Notes: generated by a model not told the origin, from the letters alone. A stretch of DNA of 64,000 nucleotides from Longimicrobium terrae (GCF_014202995.1 NZ_JACHIA010000002.1:572645-636644); one strand, 5' to 3'. Shown: positions 26,498 to 35,208, numbered from the stretch's first letter. Numbers and translations: made by a program.

Positions 26498-26737
26498 ATG
26501 CCGAAAGACAGGGCCATCTTTCAAGACGAGCAGGAGCGGAGCTGGCTGGTGGAGATCCAGTACGGCCATCCGTCTCCCACCGAGCTGGGCATCTACGCGG
26601 CACGCTTTCAGTGCCCGGAAGATCCCGCCGAGCCCGTGCGCGTCGGCTTCATCCAGATCGACGCGATCGAGCAGGACGATGAGGAGGCACTGCGCGACGC
26701 GCTGGCCGAATCCGATCCCGCCTCGGCCATCGGCTGA
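26498..26737 (+). CDS. Small acidic hypothetical protein
   Basis: Predicted 79 residues, cytoplasmic, strongly acidic (QDEQERSWLVEIQYG, EQDDEEALRDALAESDP). The translation from ATG at 26498 has a beta-rich middle (ELGIYAARFQCPEDP, EPVRVGFIQID). A longer upstream frame to 26417 would begin within the hairpin and is less likely. The helicase start lies 32 bases downstream, so co-transcription is likely. Function unknown. Confidence 0.55.
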   Translation: MPKDRAIFQDEQERSWLVEIQYGHPSPTELGIYAARFQCPEDPAEPVRVGFIQIDAIEQDDEEALRDALAESDPASAIG

Positions 26738-26769
26738 CCGCGCGGCCCGGACACTCCGGGCCGCACCCG

Positions 26770-29337
26770 TTGTACCCGGAAGCACTCCGCGACGTGGAAA
26801 CCCGGCGCTCCGCCGTAGAACTCTTTCTGAACCCCGCCGCCGCCGAACTGCTGCGCCGCGAGATCGCTCGCGCCCGTGGCAACGAGGTGTGCTTTGTCGC
26901 GCGCATTGGCGAGGGCGGGGAAGTGGTGGAGCCGCGCGTCGTCGCCCGCGGCAACGCGGGGGCGGTGCTGGCGCTGGTGAAGGAGCCGGAGGCCGGCGGG
27001 CTGCTCATCCACAACCATCCGTCCGGCATCCTGGAGCCGTCCGAGGCGGACTTCGGCGTCGCCGCGCGGCTGTGGGAGCAGGGGCTGGGCTTCGCCATCA
27101 TCGACAACGACGCGCGGGAGATGTACGTCGTCGTCGAGCCGCCGGAGTCGCGCGAAAACGATCCGCTGGACCTGGACGCCATCGACGCGGACCTGGGCCC
27201 CGGCGGACCGCTGGCCGCGCGACATCCCCGCTTTGAAGACCGCCCGCAGCAGCGCGCGCTCTCCCGGATGATCGGCGGGCTGTACAACACCGGCGGCGTG
27301 GGCGTGGCCGAGGCGGGAACGGGAACGGGCAAGTCCGTCGCCTACCTGCTTCCCGCCATCCGCTGGGCGCTGCAGAACAAGGAGCGCACGGTCGTCAGCA
27401 CCAACACCATCAACCTGCAGGAGCAGCTGGTAGAGAAGGATCTGCCGCTGCTGCGGCGCGCGCTGGGGCAGCCGTTCCGCTTCGCGCTGGTGAAGGGGCG
27501 CAGCAACTACGTCAGCATCCGCCGCGCGCTGCTGGCCAAGGAAAGCGCGGCGACGCTGCTGGAGCCGGAAAAGCAGGCCGAGCTCAAGGGCATTCTGGAG
27601 TGGATGAACACCACGGAGGACGGCAGCATCAGCGACCTGCCGTTCCGTCCCTCGTCCGAAGTGTGGGACGAGATCCAGTCCGAAACGGACGTGTGCCTGC
27701 GCGCCAAGTGCCCGCACTTTGAAGACTGCTTCTACCAGCGCGCCCGGCGCGAGGCGGCCTCCGCCGACATCCTGGTGGCCAACCATCACCTGCTCTTTGC
27801 CGACCTGGCCGTCCGCCGCGCGCAGGGCAACTACACGGCGCCGGCGGTGCTGCCGCACTACCGGCGGCTGATTCTGGACGAGGCGCACAACCTGGAAGAG
27901 GCGGCGACCAGCCACCTGGGCAGCACCGTGAGCAAGCGCGGGCTGTTCCGCACGCTGCGCAGGCTGGAAACGCGCGGCAAGGGGCTGTTTCCCTCCCTGC
28001 GCGCGGCGATCGCGGGGGTGAAGTCGGACCTGATCGCGCAGTCCGCGCTGGATCTGATTGACGAAAAGCTGCTTCCCGCGCTGGACGACAGCCGCGACCG
28101 CGCCGCCACCGTGTTCTCGTTCCTGTCCGACGTGTTTTCCGCGGGCGATCCCGTGATCCGGCTGGAAGAAAACTTCGCCGCGCACCCCATCTGGCCGCTG
28201 GGGCTGGACGACGCGCTCACGGGGCTGCTGGAGAACCTGAAGACGCTGCTGTCGGGAATGGAGCAGCTTCGCGAGCGCATCGGCGCGGACGAGCAGCTCA
28301 AGCAGGGGGTGGAGCCGCAGCTGGTGGAGCTGCGCGGGTCCGTGAACCGCATCGGCGCGGCGTCGGACGCGCTGCGCGGGGCGCTGCGGCCGGGCGAGTC
28401 GGAGATGAAGCTGGTGCGGTGGATGGAGCGCCAGCCGCCGCGCGACGGGCGCGAGGGGAACCTGACGCTGAACTCGGCGCCGCTGGACCTGTCGTGGGTG
28501 CTGCGCGACACGCTGTTCGAAAAGGTGCCGACGGTGATTCTGACCTCGGCGACGCTGGCCACGCAGGGCAACTTCCGCTTCATGCGGCAGCGGCTGGGGA
28601 TCGGGGCGGACTTCGCCAACGACATCCACGTGGAGGAAGCCGTCTACCCGTCGCCGTTCGACTATTCGAAGCAGACGCTGCTGGCCGTACCCACGGACCT
28701 GCCGCTCCCGGCCGGCGACTCCGATCCGCGGCACGACGAGGCCACGATCCGCGCCACGCTGGAACTGGCCAAGATCACGGATGGCGGCCTGTTCGTCCTC
28801 TTTACCAGCTACCGCGCGCTGCGCCACGTTGCGCAGGAGCTGCGGGCGCGCCGGGCGGACCTGGACTGGCCGCTGTTCGTGCACGGCGAGGCGCCGCGCG
28901 GGCAGCTGGTGGACCGGTTCGCGGCGTCGGGGCGGGGGATTCTGCTGGGCACCACGTCGTTCTGGGAGGGCGTGGACGTGCCCGGGCACCCGCTGCGCGG
29001 GCTCATCATCCCCAAGCTGCCGTTCAAAGTGCCGAGCGAGCCGGTGACGGCGGCGCGGGTGGAGGCGATCGAGGCGGCGGGGCTCAACTCGTTCATCCAC
29101 TACATGCTGCCGCACGCGGCCATCCGCATGAAGCAGGGGTTCGGGCGGCTGGTGCGCTCGCGCGAGTGCCACGGCGTGGTGCTGATTCTGGATGGGCGCA
29201 TCGCCAAGAAGAGCTACGGGCGGTATTTTCTGGATTCGCTGCCGCCCACGCCGCTGGTGCAGGCGCCGTGGAAGGTCGTGAAGGAGCGGATGCTGGCGTT
29301 CTACGGCGAGCGGATGCAGACGCGGCGGGCGGGATAA
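26770..29337 (+). CDS. JAB/RadC-like domain fused to a DinG-family helicase
   Basis: Predicted 855 residues starting at TTG. Residues about 10-130 form a JAB/MPN domain with the metal motif HNHPSG (His81, His83) and a downstream Asp (PSEADF). Residues about 150-855 are a superfamily 2 XPD/DinG-type helicase: AEAGTGTGKS near 184, STNTINLQEQL, LDEAHN near 367, TSATLA, FTSYRALRHV, TTSFWEGVDVPG and GFGRLVRS. Iron-sulfur ligands are incomplete: Cys309, Cys314 and Cys320 are present, but the usual first Cys in the GRSNYxC region is Ser249. Probable DNA repair helicase. The fusion suggests nuclease- or protease-like processing coupled to unwinding. Confidence 0.85.
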   Translation: MYPEALRDVETRRSAVELFLNPAAAELLRREIARARGNEVCFVARIGEGGEVVEPRVVARGNAGAVLALVKEPEAGGLLIHNHPSGILEPSEADFGVAARLWEQGLGFAIIDNDAREMYVVVEPPESRENDPLDLDAIDADLGPGGPLAARHPRFEDRPQQRALSRMIGGLYNTGGVGVAEAGTGTGKSVAYLLPAIRWALQNKERTVVSTNTINLQEQLVEKDLPLLRRALGQPFRFALVKGRSNYVSIRRALLAKESAATLLEPEKQAELKGILEWMNTTEDGSISDLPFRPSSEVWDEIQSETDVCLRAKCPHFEDCFYQRARREAASADILVANHHLLFADLAVRRAQGNYTAPAVLPHYRRLILDEAHNLEEAATSHLGSTVSKRGLFRTLRRLETRGKGLFPSLRAAIAGVKSDLIAQSALDLIDEKLLPALDDSRDRAATVFSFLSDVFSAGDPVIRLEENFAAHPIWPLGLDDALTGLLENLKTLLSGMEQLRERIGADEQLKQGVEPQLVELRGSVNRIGAASDALRGALRPGESEMKLVRWMERQPPRDGREGNLTLNSAPLDLSWVLRDTLFEKVPTVILTSATLATQGNFRFMRQRLGIGADFANDIHVEEAVYPSPFDYSKQTLLAVPTDLPLPAGDSDPRHDEATIRATLELAKITDGGLFVLFTSYRALRHVAQELRARRADLDWPLFVHGEAPRGQLVDRFAASGRGILLGTTSFWEGVDVPGHPLRGLIIPKLPFKVPSEPVTAARVEAIEAAGLNSFIHYMLPHAAIRMKQGFGRLVRSRECHGVVLILDGRIAKKSYGRYFLDSLPPTPLVQAPWKVVKERMLAFYGERMQTRRAG

Positions 29338-29394
29338 AGACGCGCTCGGCAGGCGGGGAGCACGGGCGACTGAAGTCGCGGCAACCACGGCGCA

Positions 29395-29892
29395 AAGTCC
29401 GCCTGCGCGGACTGGGGCGGAAGGTCCGGCGCGGATCGATGGATTCGGTGCGGCCGCCCGTCCAGGAGCGAATGAATTCGCCGCTGGAAAGGCACGAAGT
29501 CCGCCTGCGCGGACTGCGGCGGAAACTTCGGCGCGGATCGATGGATTCGGTGCGGCCCCCCGTCCAGGAGCGAATGAATTCGCCGCTGGAAAACCACGAA
29601 GTCCGCCTGCGCGGACTGGGGCGGAGAGTTCGGCGCGGATCGATGGATTCGGTGCGGCCGCCCGCCAGGAGCGAATGAGTTCGCCGCTAGAAAAGCACGA
29701 AGTCCGCCTGCGCGGACTGCGGCGGACGGTGCGGCGCGGATCGATGGATTCGGTGCGGCCGCCCGCCCAGGAGCGAATGAATTCGCCGCTGGAAAAGCAC
29801 GAAGTCCGCCTGCGCGGACTGCGGCGGATGGTGAGGTGCGGCTCGCTGGATCCGGTGCGGCGACAGATCCTTCCGTGGAGGCCGATTCTGGT
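29395..29892. repeat. 102-bp tandem repeat array
   Basis: Units begin AAGTCCGCCTGCGCGGACT at 29395, 29497, 29599, 29700 and 29802 (periods 102, 102, 101 and 102), the fifth unit incomplete. Each opens with a small palindrome (AGTCCGC, spacer, GCGGACT) and contains GCGCGGATCGATGGATTCGG and AGCGAATGAATTCGCCGCT. Copies differ at scattered bases. Although 102 is a multiple of three, the 101-bp unit breaks any continuous frame, so I treat it as noncoding. The rest of the 29338-30142 spacer holds no gene. Confidence 0.85.
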
Positions 29893-30097
29893 GTGAGGCA
29901 GAGGGCGGCGGCGCTCCCCCAAGGTAATGTGCCATGGCGTCCGTCTCCACAGGATGACAAGCGGCGGCGGGACAACGGGTTGGTGCCGCCGCGTGTCTAC
30001 GGGGGACAGGCGCGGCCCGGCAGGTGATCCGCCGCGCCGCAGAACCGCGAAACCAGGCCGGGGTACGTGGACGCTCGTCTCGCGACGACAGTCCACC

Positions 30098-30132
30098 TAT
30101 TCCCTACTCCCTATTCCCTATTCCCTATTCCC
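30098..30132. repeat. TATTCCC heptad repeat before a start codon
   Basis: Five consecutive seven-base units (four TATTCCC, one TACTCCC) end ten bases before the GTG of the FAH-family gene. The tract occupies the place of a ribosome-binding site. Confidence 0.8.
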
Positions 30133-30142
30133 TGTTGGTCTC

Positions 30143-30757
30143 GTGCCTTCTCCCTCCAAGATCGTCTGCGTCGGCCGCAACTACCTGGAACACGCCCGCG
30201 AACTGGGCAACGACGTTCCCGAGCGGCCGCTCATCTTTCTGAAGCCGTCTTCCGCCCTGGTCGCGGACGGCGAGGCCATCGTCCTCCCGCCGGAATCCGC
30301 GCAGGTGGAGCACGAGGGCGAGATCGCGATCGTCATCGGCCGGCGCGCGCGGCGGGTGAGCGCGGCGGACGCGTGGGACTACGTGGCCGGCATCGCCCCG
30401 CTCAACGACGTCACCGCGCGCGACCTGCAGAAGCCGGACGGGCAGTGGACGCGCGCCAAGGGCTTCGACACCTTCTGCCCGCTCGGCGCCATGAAGCCGC
30501 TGGCGGAAGTGGATCGCGACGACCTGTCCGTCATCTGCCGCGTGAACGGCCAGGTGCGGCAGCAGGGGCACGCGTCGCAGATGGCGTTCAGCATTCCCGT
30601 GCTCATCGAGTACATCTCCAACGTGATGACGCTGGAGCCGGGCGACGTGATCGCCACGGGAACGCCGGCCGGCATCTCGCGGCTGCACCCCGGCGACGTG
30701 GTGGAAGTCGAGATCCCCGGCGTGGGCATCATCCGCAACCCCGTGGAGTCCGCATGA
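30143..30757 (+). CDS. Fumarylacetoacetate hydrolase family protein
   Basis: Predicted 204-residue metal-dependent hydrolase or decarboxylase of the FAH family. Visible family features: VCVGRNYLEHARELGN at the N-terminus, the metal-binding EHEGEIAIVIG (acidic ligands), PLNDVTARDLQ, GQWTRAKGFDTFCPLG and GDVIATGTPAGIS. Length is right for the short single-domain class, which includes acylpyruvate hydrolases and oxaloacetate decarboxylases; the substrate cannot be fixed. GTG at 30143 is the only in-frame start giving the full domain. It lacks a Shine-Dalgarno and is preceded by the heptad repeat. Its stop overlaps the lspA start. Confidence 0.88.
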   Translation: MPSPSKIVCVGRNYLEHARELGNDVPERPLIFLKPSSALVADGEAIVLPPESAQVEHEGEIAIVIGRRARRVSAADAWDYVAGIAPLNDVTARDLQKPDGQWTRAKGFDTFCPLGAMKPLAEVDRDDLSVICRVNGQVRQQGHASQMAFSIPVLIEYISNVMTLEPGDVIATGTPAGISRLHPGDVVEVEIPGVGIIRNPVESA

Positions 30758-31248
30758 AGATGACCCGCGGCCGCTGGCTGGCCCTTACCATCGCCCTGAT
30801 CGTGGCGGTGGACTGGATCACCAAGGCCATGGTGCAGGAGCGCCTGCCGCTGGGCGTGCCGCGCACCGTGGTGGCCGGCTGGTTCAGCCTGATGCGCACG
30901 GTGAACCACGGCATCTCGTGGGGATGGCTCAAGAACGCGCCGGAGTACGTGCGCTTTCCGCTGGTCATCGCCCTGACGCTGGTGGGGATCGTGGCCACCC
31001 TGGGCATCATGCGGCAGTCGCGCGACCGGTGGCTGCAGGTGGCCGGCGCGCTGGTGCTGGGCGGCGCGCTGGGCAACCTGGGCGACCGGCTGTACCACGG
31101 CGGCGTGACGGACTACATCTACGTGCACTTCTTTCCCTTCATCTTCAACTTCGCCGACATCGCCATCACCGTCGGCGGAGTGATCCTGGCCGCGCGCATG
31201 CTGCTGGAGCGCCCGCAGGACGAAGTGTCGGCCCCCACTCACGCCTGA
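30754..31248 (+). CDS. lspA: Prolipoprotein signal peptidase (signal peptidase II)
   Basis: Inner-membrane aspartyl protease that removes signal peptides from diacylglyceryl-modified prolipoproteins, serving the many lipoproteins in this window. The 164-residue protein has four hydrophobic segments. Catalytic Asp motifs are GALGNLGDRLYHGGVTDYI and FNFADIAI, and the conserved VNHGISWG segment is present. ATG at 30754 overlaps the stop of the FAH gene (ATGA), indicating coupled translation. Confidence 0.93.
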   Translation: MKMTRGRWLALTIALIVAVDWITKAMVQERLPLGVPRTVVAGWFSLMRTVNHGISWGWLKNAPEYVRFPLVIALTLVGIVATLGIMRQSRDRWLQVAGALVLGGALGNLGDRLYHGGVTDYIYVHFFPFIFNFADIAITVGGVILAARMLLERPQDEVSAPTHA

Positions 31249-31266
31249 CCGGGAACGCCTGATTCC

Positions 31267-32442
31267 ATGCCCAGACTCGCCCGCCGCTTTCAGAGCCTTC
31301 CGCCGTACCCGCTGACCGACGTTCCCGCCATCAAGCGCGAACTGCGCGAGCGGGGGGTGGACGTCATCGACCTGGGCACCGGCGACGCCGACCTGGCGCC
31401 CCCGCCGGCCGCCGTGGAGGCGCTGCGCGGCGCGTCGCAGGATCCGCTCAACTCGCGCTACTCCTTTCAGCTGGGGCTGGTGGAGTTCCGCGAAGAAATC
31501 GCCCGGTGGATGCAGAGCCGCTTCGGCGTGCGGGTGGATGCCTTCAAGGAGGTGCTTCCGCTGATCGGCAGCAAGGAAGGGATCTTTCACCTTCCCTTCG
31601 CCTTCGTGGAAGAGGGTGACGTCACCATCATCCCCGACCCGGGATACCAGGCGTACCTGGGCGGCACCGTGCTGGCCGGGGGCGAGCCGTACATCGTGCC
31701 GCTGCGGCCGGAGAACGACTTTCTGGTGCCGCTGGACGAGATTCCGGCGGACGTGGTGCGCCGCGCGCGCATTCTGTACCTGAACTATCCCAACAATCCC
31801 ACCGCCGCCGCCGCGCCCCGCGAATACCTGGAGCACGCGGTGGAGTGGTGCCGCCGCCACGACGTCATCCTGGCGTACGACAACGCGTACAGCGAGATCG
31901 CGTTCGACGGCTACGTGCCGCCCAGCATCCTGGAGATTCCGGGCGCCAGCGAGGTGGCCATCGAGTTCCACTCGCTCAGCAAGACGTACAACATGACGGG
32001 GTGGCGCACCGGCTGGGCGGTGGGCAACCCCGAGCTGATCGGCGCGCTGACGCGGGTCAAGACTTTCGCCGACACGGGCGTGCCGTTCACCATTCAGCAC
32101 GCCGGCGTGGCGGCCCTGCGCTCGCACGCCGACTGGGTGCCGGGGAACGTGGAAACGTTCCGCCGACGCCGCGACGCGGCCGTGGACGCGCTGCGCGAAG
32201 CCGGCTTCGACGTGCCCCGCCCGCAGGCGTCCATGTACCTGTGGGTGCCGCTGCCGGAGGGTGTGCAGAGCGAGCCGTGGGCGCGCCGGCTGCTGCTGGA
32301 GCAGGGCGTGGCGCTGCTTCCCGGCAAGTCGCTGGGCGAAGGCGGCGAGGGCTTCGTGCGGATCGCGCTCACCTGCTCGGAAGACCGGCTCCGGCAGGCG
32401 GCCGCGCGCATGGCGCACATGCTGGAAACCGCTCCCGCCTGA
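31267..32442 (+). CDS. PLP-dependent aminotransferase, LL-diaminopimelate aminotransferase-like
   Basis: Predicted 391-residue class I/II aminotransferase. The PLP lysine is in SLSKTYNMTGWRTG (about residue 240), cofactor contacts lie in NYPNNPTAA, and LGTGDADLAPP with SRYSFQLGLVEFREEIA matches the N-terminal segment of DapL/MalY-like enzymes. DapL would make LL-diaminopimelate for lysine and peptidoglycan, but related aspartate or alanine aminotransferases look similar, so specificity is uncertain. It lies 18 bases after lspA and is probably in the same transcript, followed by a terminator. Confidence 0.82.
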   Translation: MPRLARRFQSLPPYPLTDVPAIKRELRERGVDVIDLGTGDADLAPPPAAVEALRGASQDPLNSRYSFQLGLVEFREEIARWMQSRFGVRVDAFKEVLPLIGSKEGIFHLPFAFVEEGDVTIIPDPGYQAYLGGTVLAGGEPYIVPLRPENDFLVPLDEIPADVVRRARILYLNYPNNPTAAAAPREYLEHAVEWCRRHDVILAYDNAYSEIAFDGYVPPSILEIPGASEVAIEFHSLSKTYNMTGWRTGWAVGNPELIGALTRVKTFADTGVPFTIQHAGVAALRSHADWVPGNVETFRRRRDAAVDALREAGFDVPRPQASMYLWVPLPEGVQSEPWARRLLLEQGVALLPGKSLGEGGEGFVRIALTCSEDRLRQAAARMAHMLETAPA

Positions 32443-32464
32443 ACGCGTACTTTTTCGATGAGTC

Positions 32465-32503
32465 CGACGCCCTCCCGGTTCGCCGCGGAGGGCGTCGTTC
32501 GTT
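32465..32503 (+). terminator. Terminator after the aminotransferase
   Basis: CGACGCCCTCC at 32465-32475 pairs with GGAGGGCGTCG at 32487-32497 and is followed by TTCGTT, 23 bases after the stop codon. Confidence 0.75.
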
Positions 32504-32517
32504 ATCCATGATCCGCA

Positions 32518-32690
32518 AACAGAAATCTCACACAGAGCCGCAGAGACACAGAGGAGAGAGGACACCCATCCCATCCCTCTTCCTCTTGTTCTTTCTCTGC
32601 GGCTCTGTGTCTCTGTGTGAGGTCCTTTCTGTTGCCCTTCCTCCGTGACCTCCGTGCCCACTCCGTGTCCTCCGTGTGAAACGGCGGTGC
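32518..32690. repeat. Dispersed repeat, family R, copy 3
   Basis: A left arm with TCTCACACAGAGCCGCAGAG and a right arm CTCTGCGGCTCTGTGTCTC form a long imperfect palindrome. A tail of CCTCCGTG units follows and ends TCCGTGTGAAACGGC. It fills most of the 303-base spacer before the next gene. Confidence 0.75.
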
Positions 32691-32745
32691 CACCGCACGC
32701 GAGCTTGCCGGAACCGGGGCGGGGCGGGGGGAGTAGAACCGAACA

Positions 32746-33756
32746 ATGAAATCACCGCACGACGCCGACCTGCCGCCCGAAGCGGATTCGCCGCCGCTTT
32801 CCGCGGCGGCGCCTCGTGTGCGTGCCCCCTTCAGCCGTCCCCGCCCTCCACGTCCCGCCCTCGCCAGCACGCGCGCCGTCGCCCTTTCCGTCGCGGCGCA
32901 CGCGGTCCTCGCCATCGTTCTTCTGCTGATGCCGGACTCCGAGCCGCCCGTGCCGGTTTCCGCCACGGATGGGCAGGCGACGGAAGCGGTTCAGTTCGTG
33001 GACGTGAGCGAGTGGGGCGGGCTGGCGGCAGGCGGCGACGCGGGCGTGCCCGACGCCATTCCCGCGCCGGAGATCAGCGCGGGAGCCATGGATTCCATCC
33101 TGGACGGCACCCGCGCGCCGCTCGCCTACCCGCAGAGCGTGCCGGCCGGCATCCGTGGCGGACTGCCCGCGACGGGGCCGCGGGCGGGCGGGGGCGGTGC
33201 GGCGGGACGGGCGCAGGGCGGAGTGCCGGGCACCGGGGCGGGAACGGCGGGCGGCGCGGGGCAGGGCGCGGGCGGCGCAAACGGCCGCAACCCGCTCAGC
33301 GTGGAATACGGCGACGAGCGGCTGGTAGTAACGCCGGGAGCCATCCCCGAGCGGCAGATGAGCCGCGAGGAGCGCTACCAGCGGCACTTTGAGGCCGCAA
33401 TCAACGCCATGAACGACAGCGTGGCCGACGAGGCCGAGCGCCGCCGCCGGCTCACGGACTGGACGTTTACGGACCGCAACGGAAAGAAGTGGGGGCTGGA
33501 CGACCGCGGGCCGGTCGTAAACGGGGTGCGCGTTCCCGCGCCGCGCCCGCAGATGGGCCGCCGCTCGCGCGAACTGGAGGAGGCGGACCGCCGCGAGCGG
33601 TCGCAGCGCGGCGAAATCGACCGCCAGTCGGACCAGATCGATCGCGACCGCAACCGCCGCGAGCGCGGCCAGGCTACCCGCGACCGCGAAAACGAGCGCC
33701 GCCGCCGCGAGCGCGAGCAGACCGCCACAACCACCAATCCGCCCGCCACGCCCTGA
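32746..33756 (+). CDS. TonB-like N-terminal membrane anchor with Gly-rich and Arg-rich regions
   Basis: Predicted 336 residues. A Pro/Arg-rich cytoplasmic tail of about 40 residues precedes one hydrophobic segment (AVALSVAAHAVLAIVLLL, the S-x-x-x-H-x pattern typical of TonB anchors). A periplasmic part follows with a long Gly/Ala-rich linker (about 140-180), a predicted folded patch (DERLVVTPGAIPERQMSREERYQ) and a C-terminal Arg/Glu-rich helix. It lacks a recognisable TonB C-terminal YP-x-x-A domain, so energy transduction is not established. Low-complexity regions make assignment uncertain. Confidence 0.65.
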   Translation: MKSPHDADLPPEADSPPLSAAAPRVRAPFSRPRPPRPALASTRAVALSVAAHAVLAIVLLLMPDSEPPVPVSATDGQATEAVQFVDVSEWGGLAAGGDAGVPDAIPAPEISAGAMDSILDGTRAPLAYPQSVPAGIRGGLPATGPRAGGGGAAGRAQGGVPGTGAGTAGGAGQGAGGANGRNPLSVEYGDERLVVTPGAIPERQMSREERYQRHFEAAINAMNDSVADEAERRRRLTDWTFTDRNGKKWGLDDRGPVVNGVRVPAPRPQMGRRSRELEEADRRERSQRGEIDRQSDQIDRDRNRRERGQATRDRENERRRREREQTATTTNPPATP

Positions 33757-33855
33757 GACGCGGCGGCGCGTGGACGGACGGCCCGGAGCCGCATGGGAAC
33801 GCGAATTGCTTTCCCGTGCGGCTCCAATCGTTTGCCCCGAAACGCGTTCAGGACC

Positions 33856-34827
33856 ATGCCAGACAACAAGCCGAAGCGCCCGACCCAGCCCAAGCGGCCC
33901 AACGAGCAGTATGTGGTAGAGCTGGAGGAGCCGAGCGGCTCACGCGGCCTCGTCTACGCGCTCGGCGCGCTGGGCGGGCTGGTGATTGCCGGCTTTCTGG
34001 CCCGCGGAGCCGGGGCGGAGGTCTTTGCCGAAGTCGGGCAGCGCCTTCGCGACCGCGCCCGCCCGTCACAGCCGCAGGCCGGCGGCGGCGAGGACGCCGA
34101 TGCCTCGTTCAGCGGGCCGGCCCGGCTGGTGCGCAATCCGGAAGAGGACAGCGCGCTGCTGGACCTGGAAGACGAGGTCCTGGACGCGTTTCTGGACGAT
34201 GAAGTGCTGTCGGCCCGCGGCATTGACGTGGGCGCCATCAGCCACGGCATCGTGGAGCTTTCCGGCGAGGTGTGGACGCGTGAGGATGCGCGCCGCGCCG
34301 TGGCGGTCGCCCAGTCGGTGCACGGGGTGGAGACGGTGATCAACCGCATGGAGATCGGCGAAGAACGCAGCCGGCTCCGCGGCCGTGAGGACCTTCCGTA
34401 CGCCTTTTACGACGAGGATGGCGAGATGAGTGGATCTGAATGGACCGGCAACAACTCGGGGATGGGCGGACGCCGCCAGGGCCGCGACACCGATCCGGAC
34501 CGCAGCGACGACTCGCAGCACATGCGCGAGGTGGAGATCGAAAAGGCCGACCGCGCGCAGTTCGCGGATGAGGGCTACCACAATCGTCCGCGCAACGCCG
34601 AGCGCGACGAGGTGCAGGAAGCCAACCGCACCAACTTCAGCGAGGACGAGCTCGACAACCAGAGCCCGTACGGCAAGCACGCCATCCCGGTGCCGGAGCA
34701 GCCGCAGGCCATGAACTCCCAGTCCCGCGTGGGCGAGGAGATGAAGCCCGGCGTGCGCCTTCGCCTGGAGCAGTCCGACGTGCCGCTGAACGAGCGCCAG
34801 CCCGGCGACGAAGACCGCGGCGTCTGA
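33856..34827 (+). CDS. BON-domain protein with one membrane segment
   Basis: Predicted 323 residues. ATG at 33856 gives a basic, Pro-rich N-terminus, a hydrophobic glycine-rich segment (LVYALGALGGLVIAGFLA) and a BON domain at about 105-165 (VLDAFLDDEVLSARGIDVGA, then IVELSGEVWTREDARRAV and GVETVINRMEI). BON domains bind phospholipid or act in outer-membrane stress proteins such as OsmY. The C-terminal 150 residues are acidic, Asn/Asp/Arg-rich and probably disordered. A strong terminator follows. Confidence 0.8.
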   Translation: MPDNKPKRPTQPKRPNEQYVVELEEPSGSRGLVYALGALGGLVIAGFLARGAGAEVFAEVGQRLRDRARPSQPQAGGGEDADASFSGPARLVRNPEEDSALLDLEDEVLDAFLDDEVLSARGIDVGAISHGIVELSGEVWTREDARRAVAVAQSVHGVETVINRMEIGEERSRLRGREDLPYAFYDEDGEMSGSEWTGNNSGMGGRRQGRDTDPDRSDDSQHMREVEIEKADRAQFADEGYHNRPRNAERDEVQEANRTNFSEDELDNQSPYGKHAIPVPEQPQAMNSQSRVGEEMKPGVRLRLEQSDVPLNERQPGDEDRGV

Positions 34828-34845
34828 CGCCCGCGGGTCGCATGA

Positions 34846-34885
34846 GAAGAAGCGCCGGAGCCAGGCTCCGGCGCTTCTTCGTTTT
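34846..34885 (+). terminator. Intrinsic terminator after the BON-domain gene
   Basis: GAAGAAGCGCCGGAGC at 34846-34861 pairs exactly with 34865-34880 around a three-base loop, followed by GTTTT. Confidence 0.88.
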
Positions 34886-34970
34886 CCCTGGCCGTCCCCG
34901 CATGGCCGTCGGCTCCTCAACAGCCGTCACGCGGAGGTGCGCGGGGGTAGCGGAGGTGCGCGGGGGAAAA

Positions 34971-35148
34971 ACAGAAGACATCACACAGAGTCAACAGAGT
35001 CAACGGTAACAGAAACCAGGAACGGTCATCATCAACCCGCATCATCCTGACTGTTAACTCTGTTGACTCTGTGTGAGACCCGTCAGTTGCCCCTCCTCCG
35101 TGCCCTCCGTGCGTCCTCCGTGACCTCCGTGTGAAACGGCAGTTCCCT
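34971..35148. repeat. Dispersed repeat, family R, copy 4
   Basis: ATCACACAGAGTCAACAGAG on the left and CTGTTGACTCTGTGTGAG on the right form a long palindrome. A run of CCTCCGTG units follows, ending CTCCGTGTGAAACGGCAGTT. Copy 1 at 12943-13024 is its reverse complement. It fills the spacer before upp. Confidence 0.75.
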
Positions 35149-35178
35149 CGCGGCGAACACGGCAGGAGCGCGCGCGGG

Positions 35179-35208
35179 TTGACCGGCATGTGCGCGGCGC
35201 CGTAGCTT
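35179..35208 (+). promoter_or_regulatory. Putative promoter of upp (TTG-N21-TAGCTTG)
   Basis: TTG at 35179-35181, a 21-base spacer and TAGCTT at 35203-35208 followed by GG. The predicted start leaves a leader of about 25 bases before the GTG, with GGAG in place for ribosome binding. Confidence 0.55.

Noticed and set aside
29395-29892. Possible CRISPR array
   Set aside because: The whole 102-bp unit repeats, with no unique spacers, and no cas genes are nearby.
29301-29975. Repeat-containing minus-strand frame
   Set aside because: The 101-bp unit breaks the 102-bp period, and composition follows the DNA repeat, not a protein.
26608-30096. 1162-residue minus-strand open frame with 34-residue peptide repeats
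   Set aside because: Antisense to the JAB-DinG gene and the 102-bp repeats; the repeats create the apparent protein pattern. No signal, start site or family.
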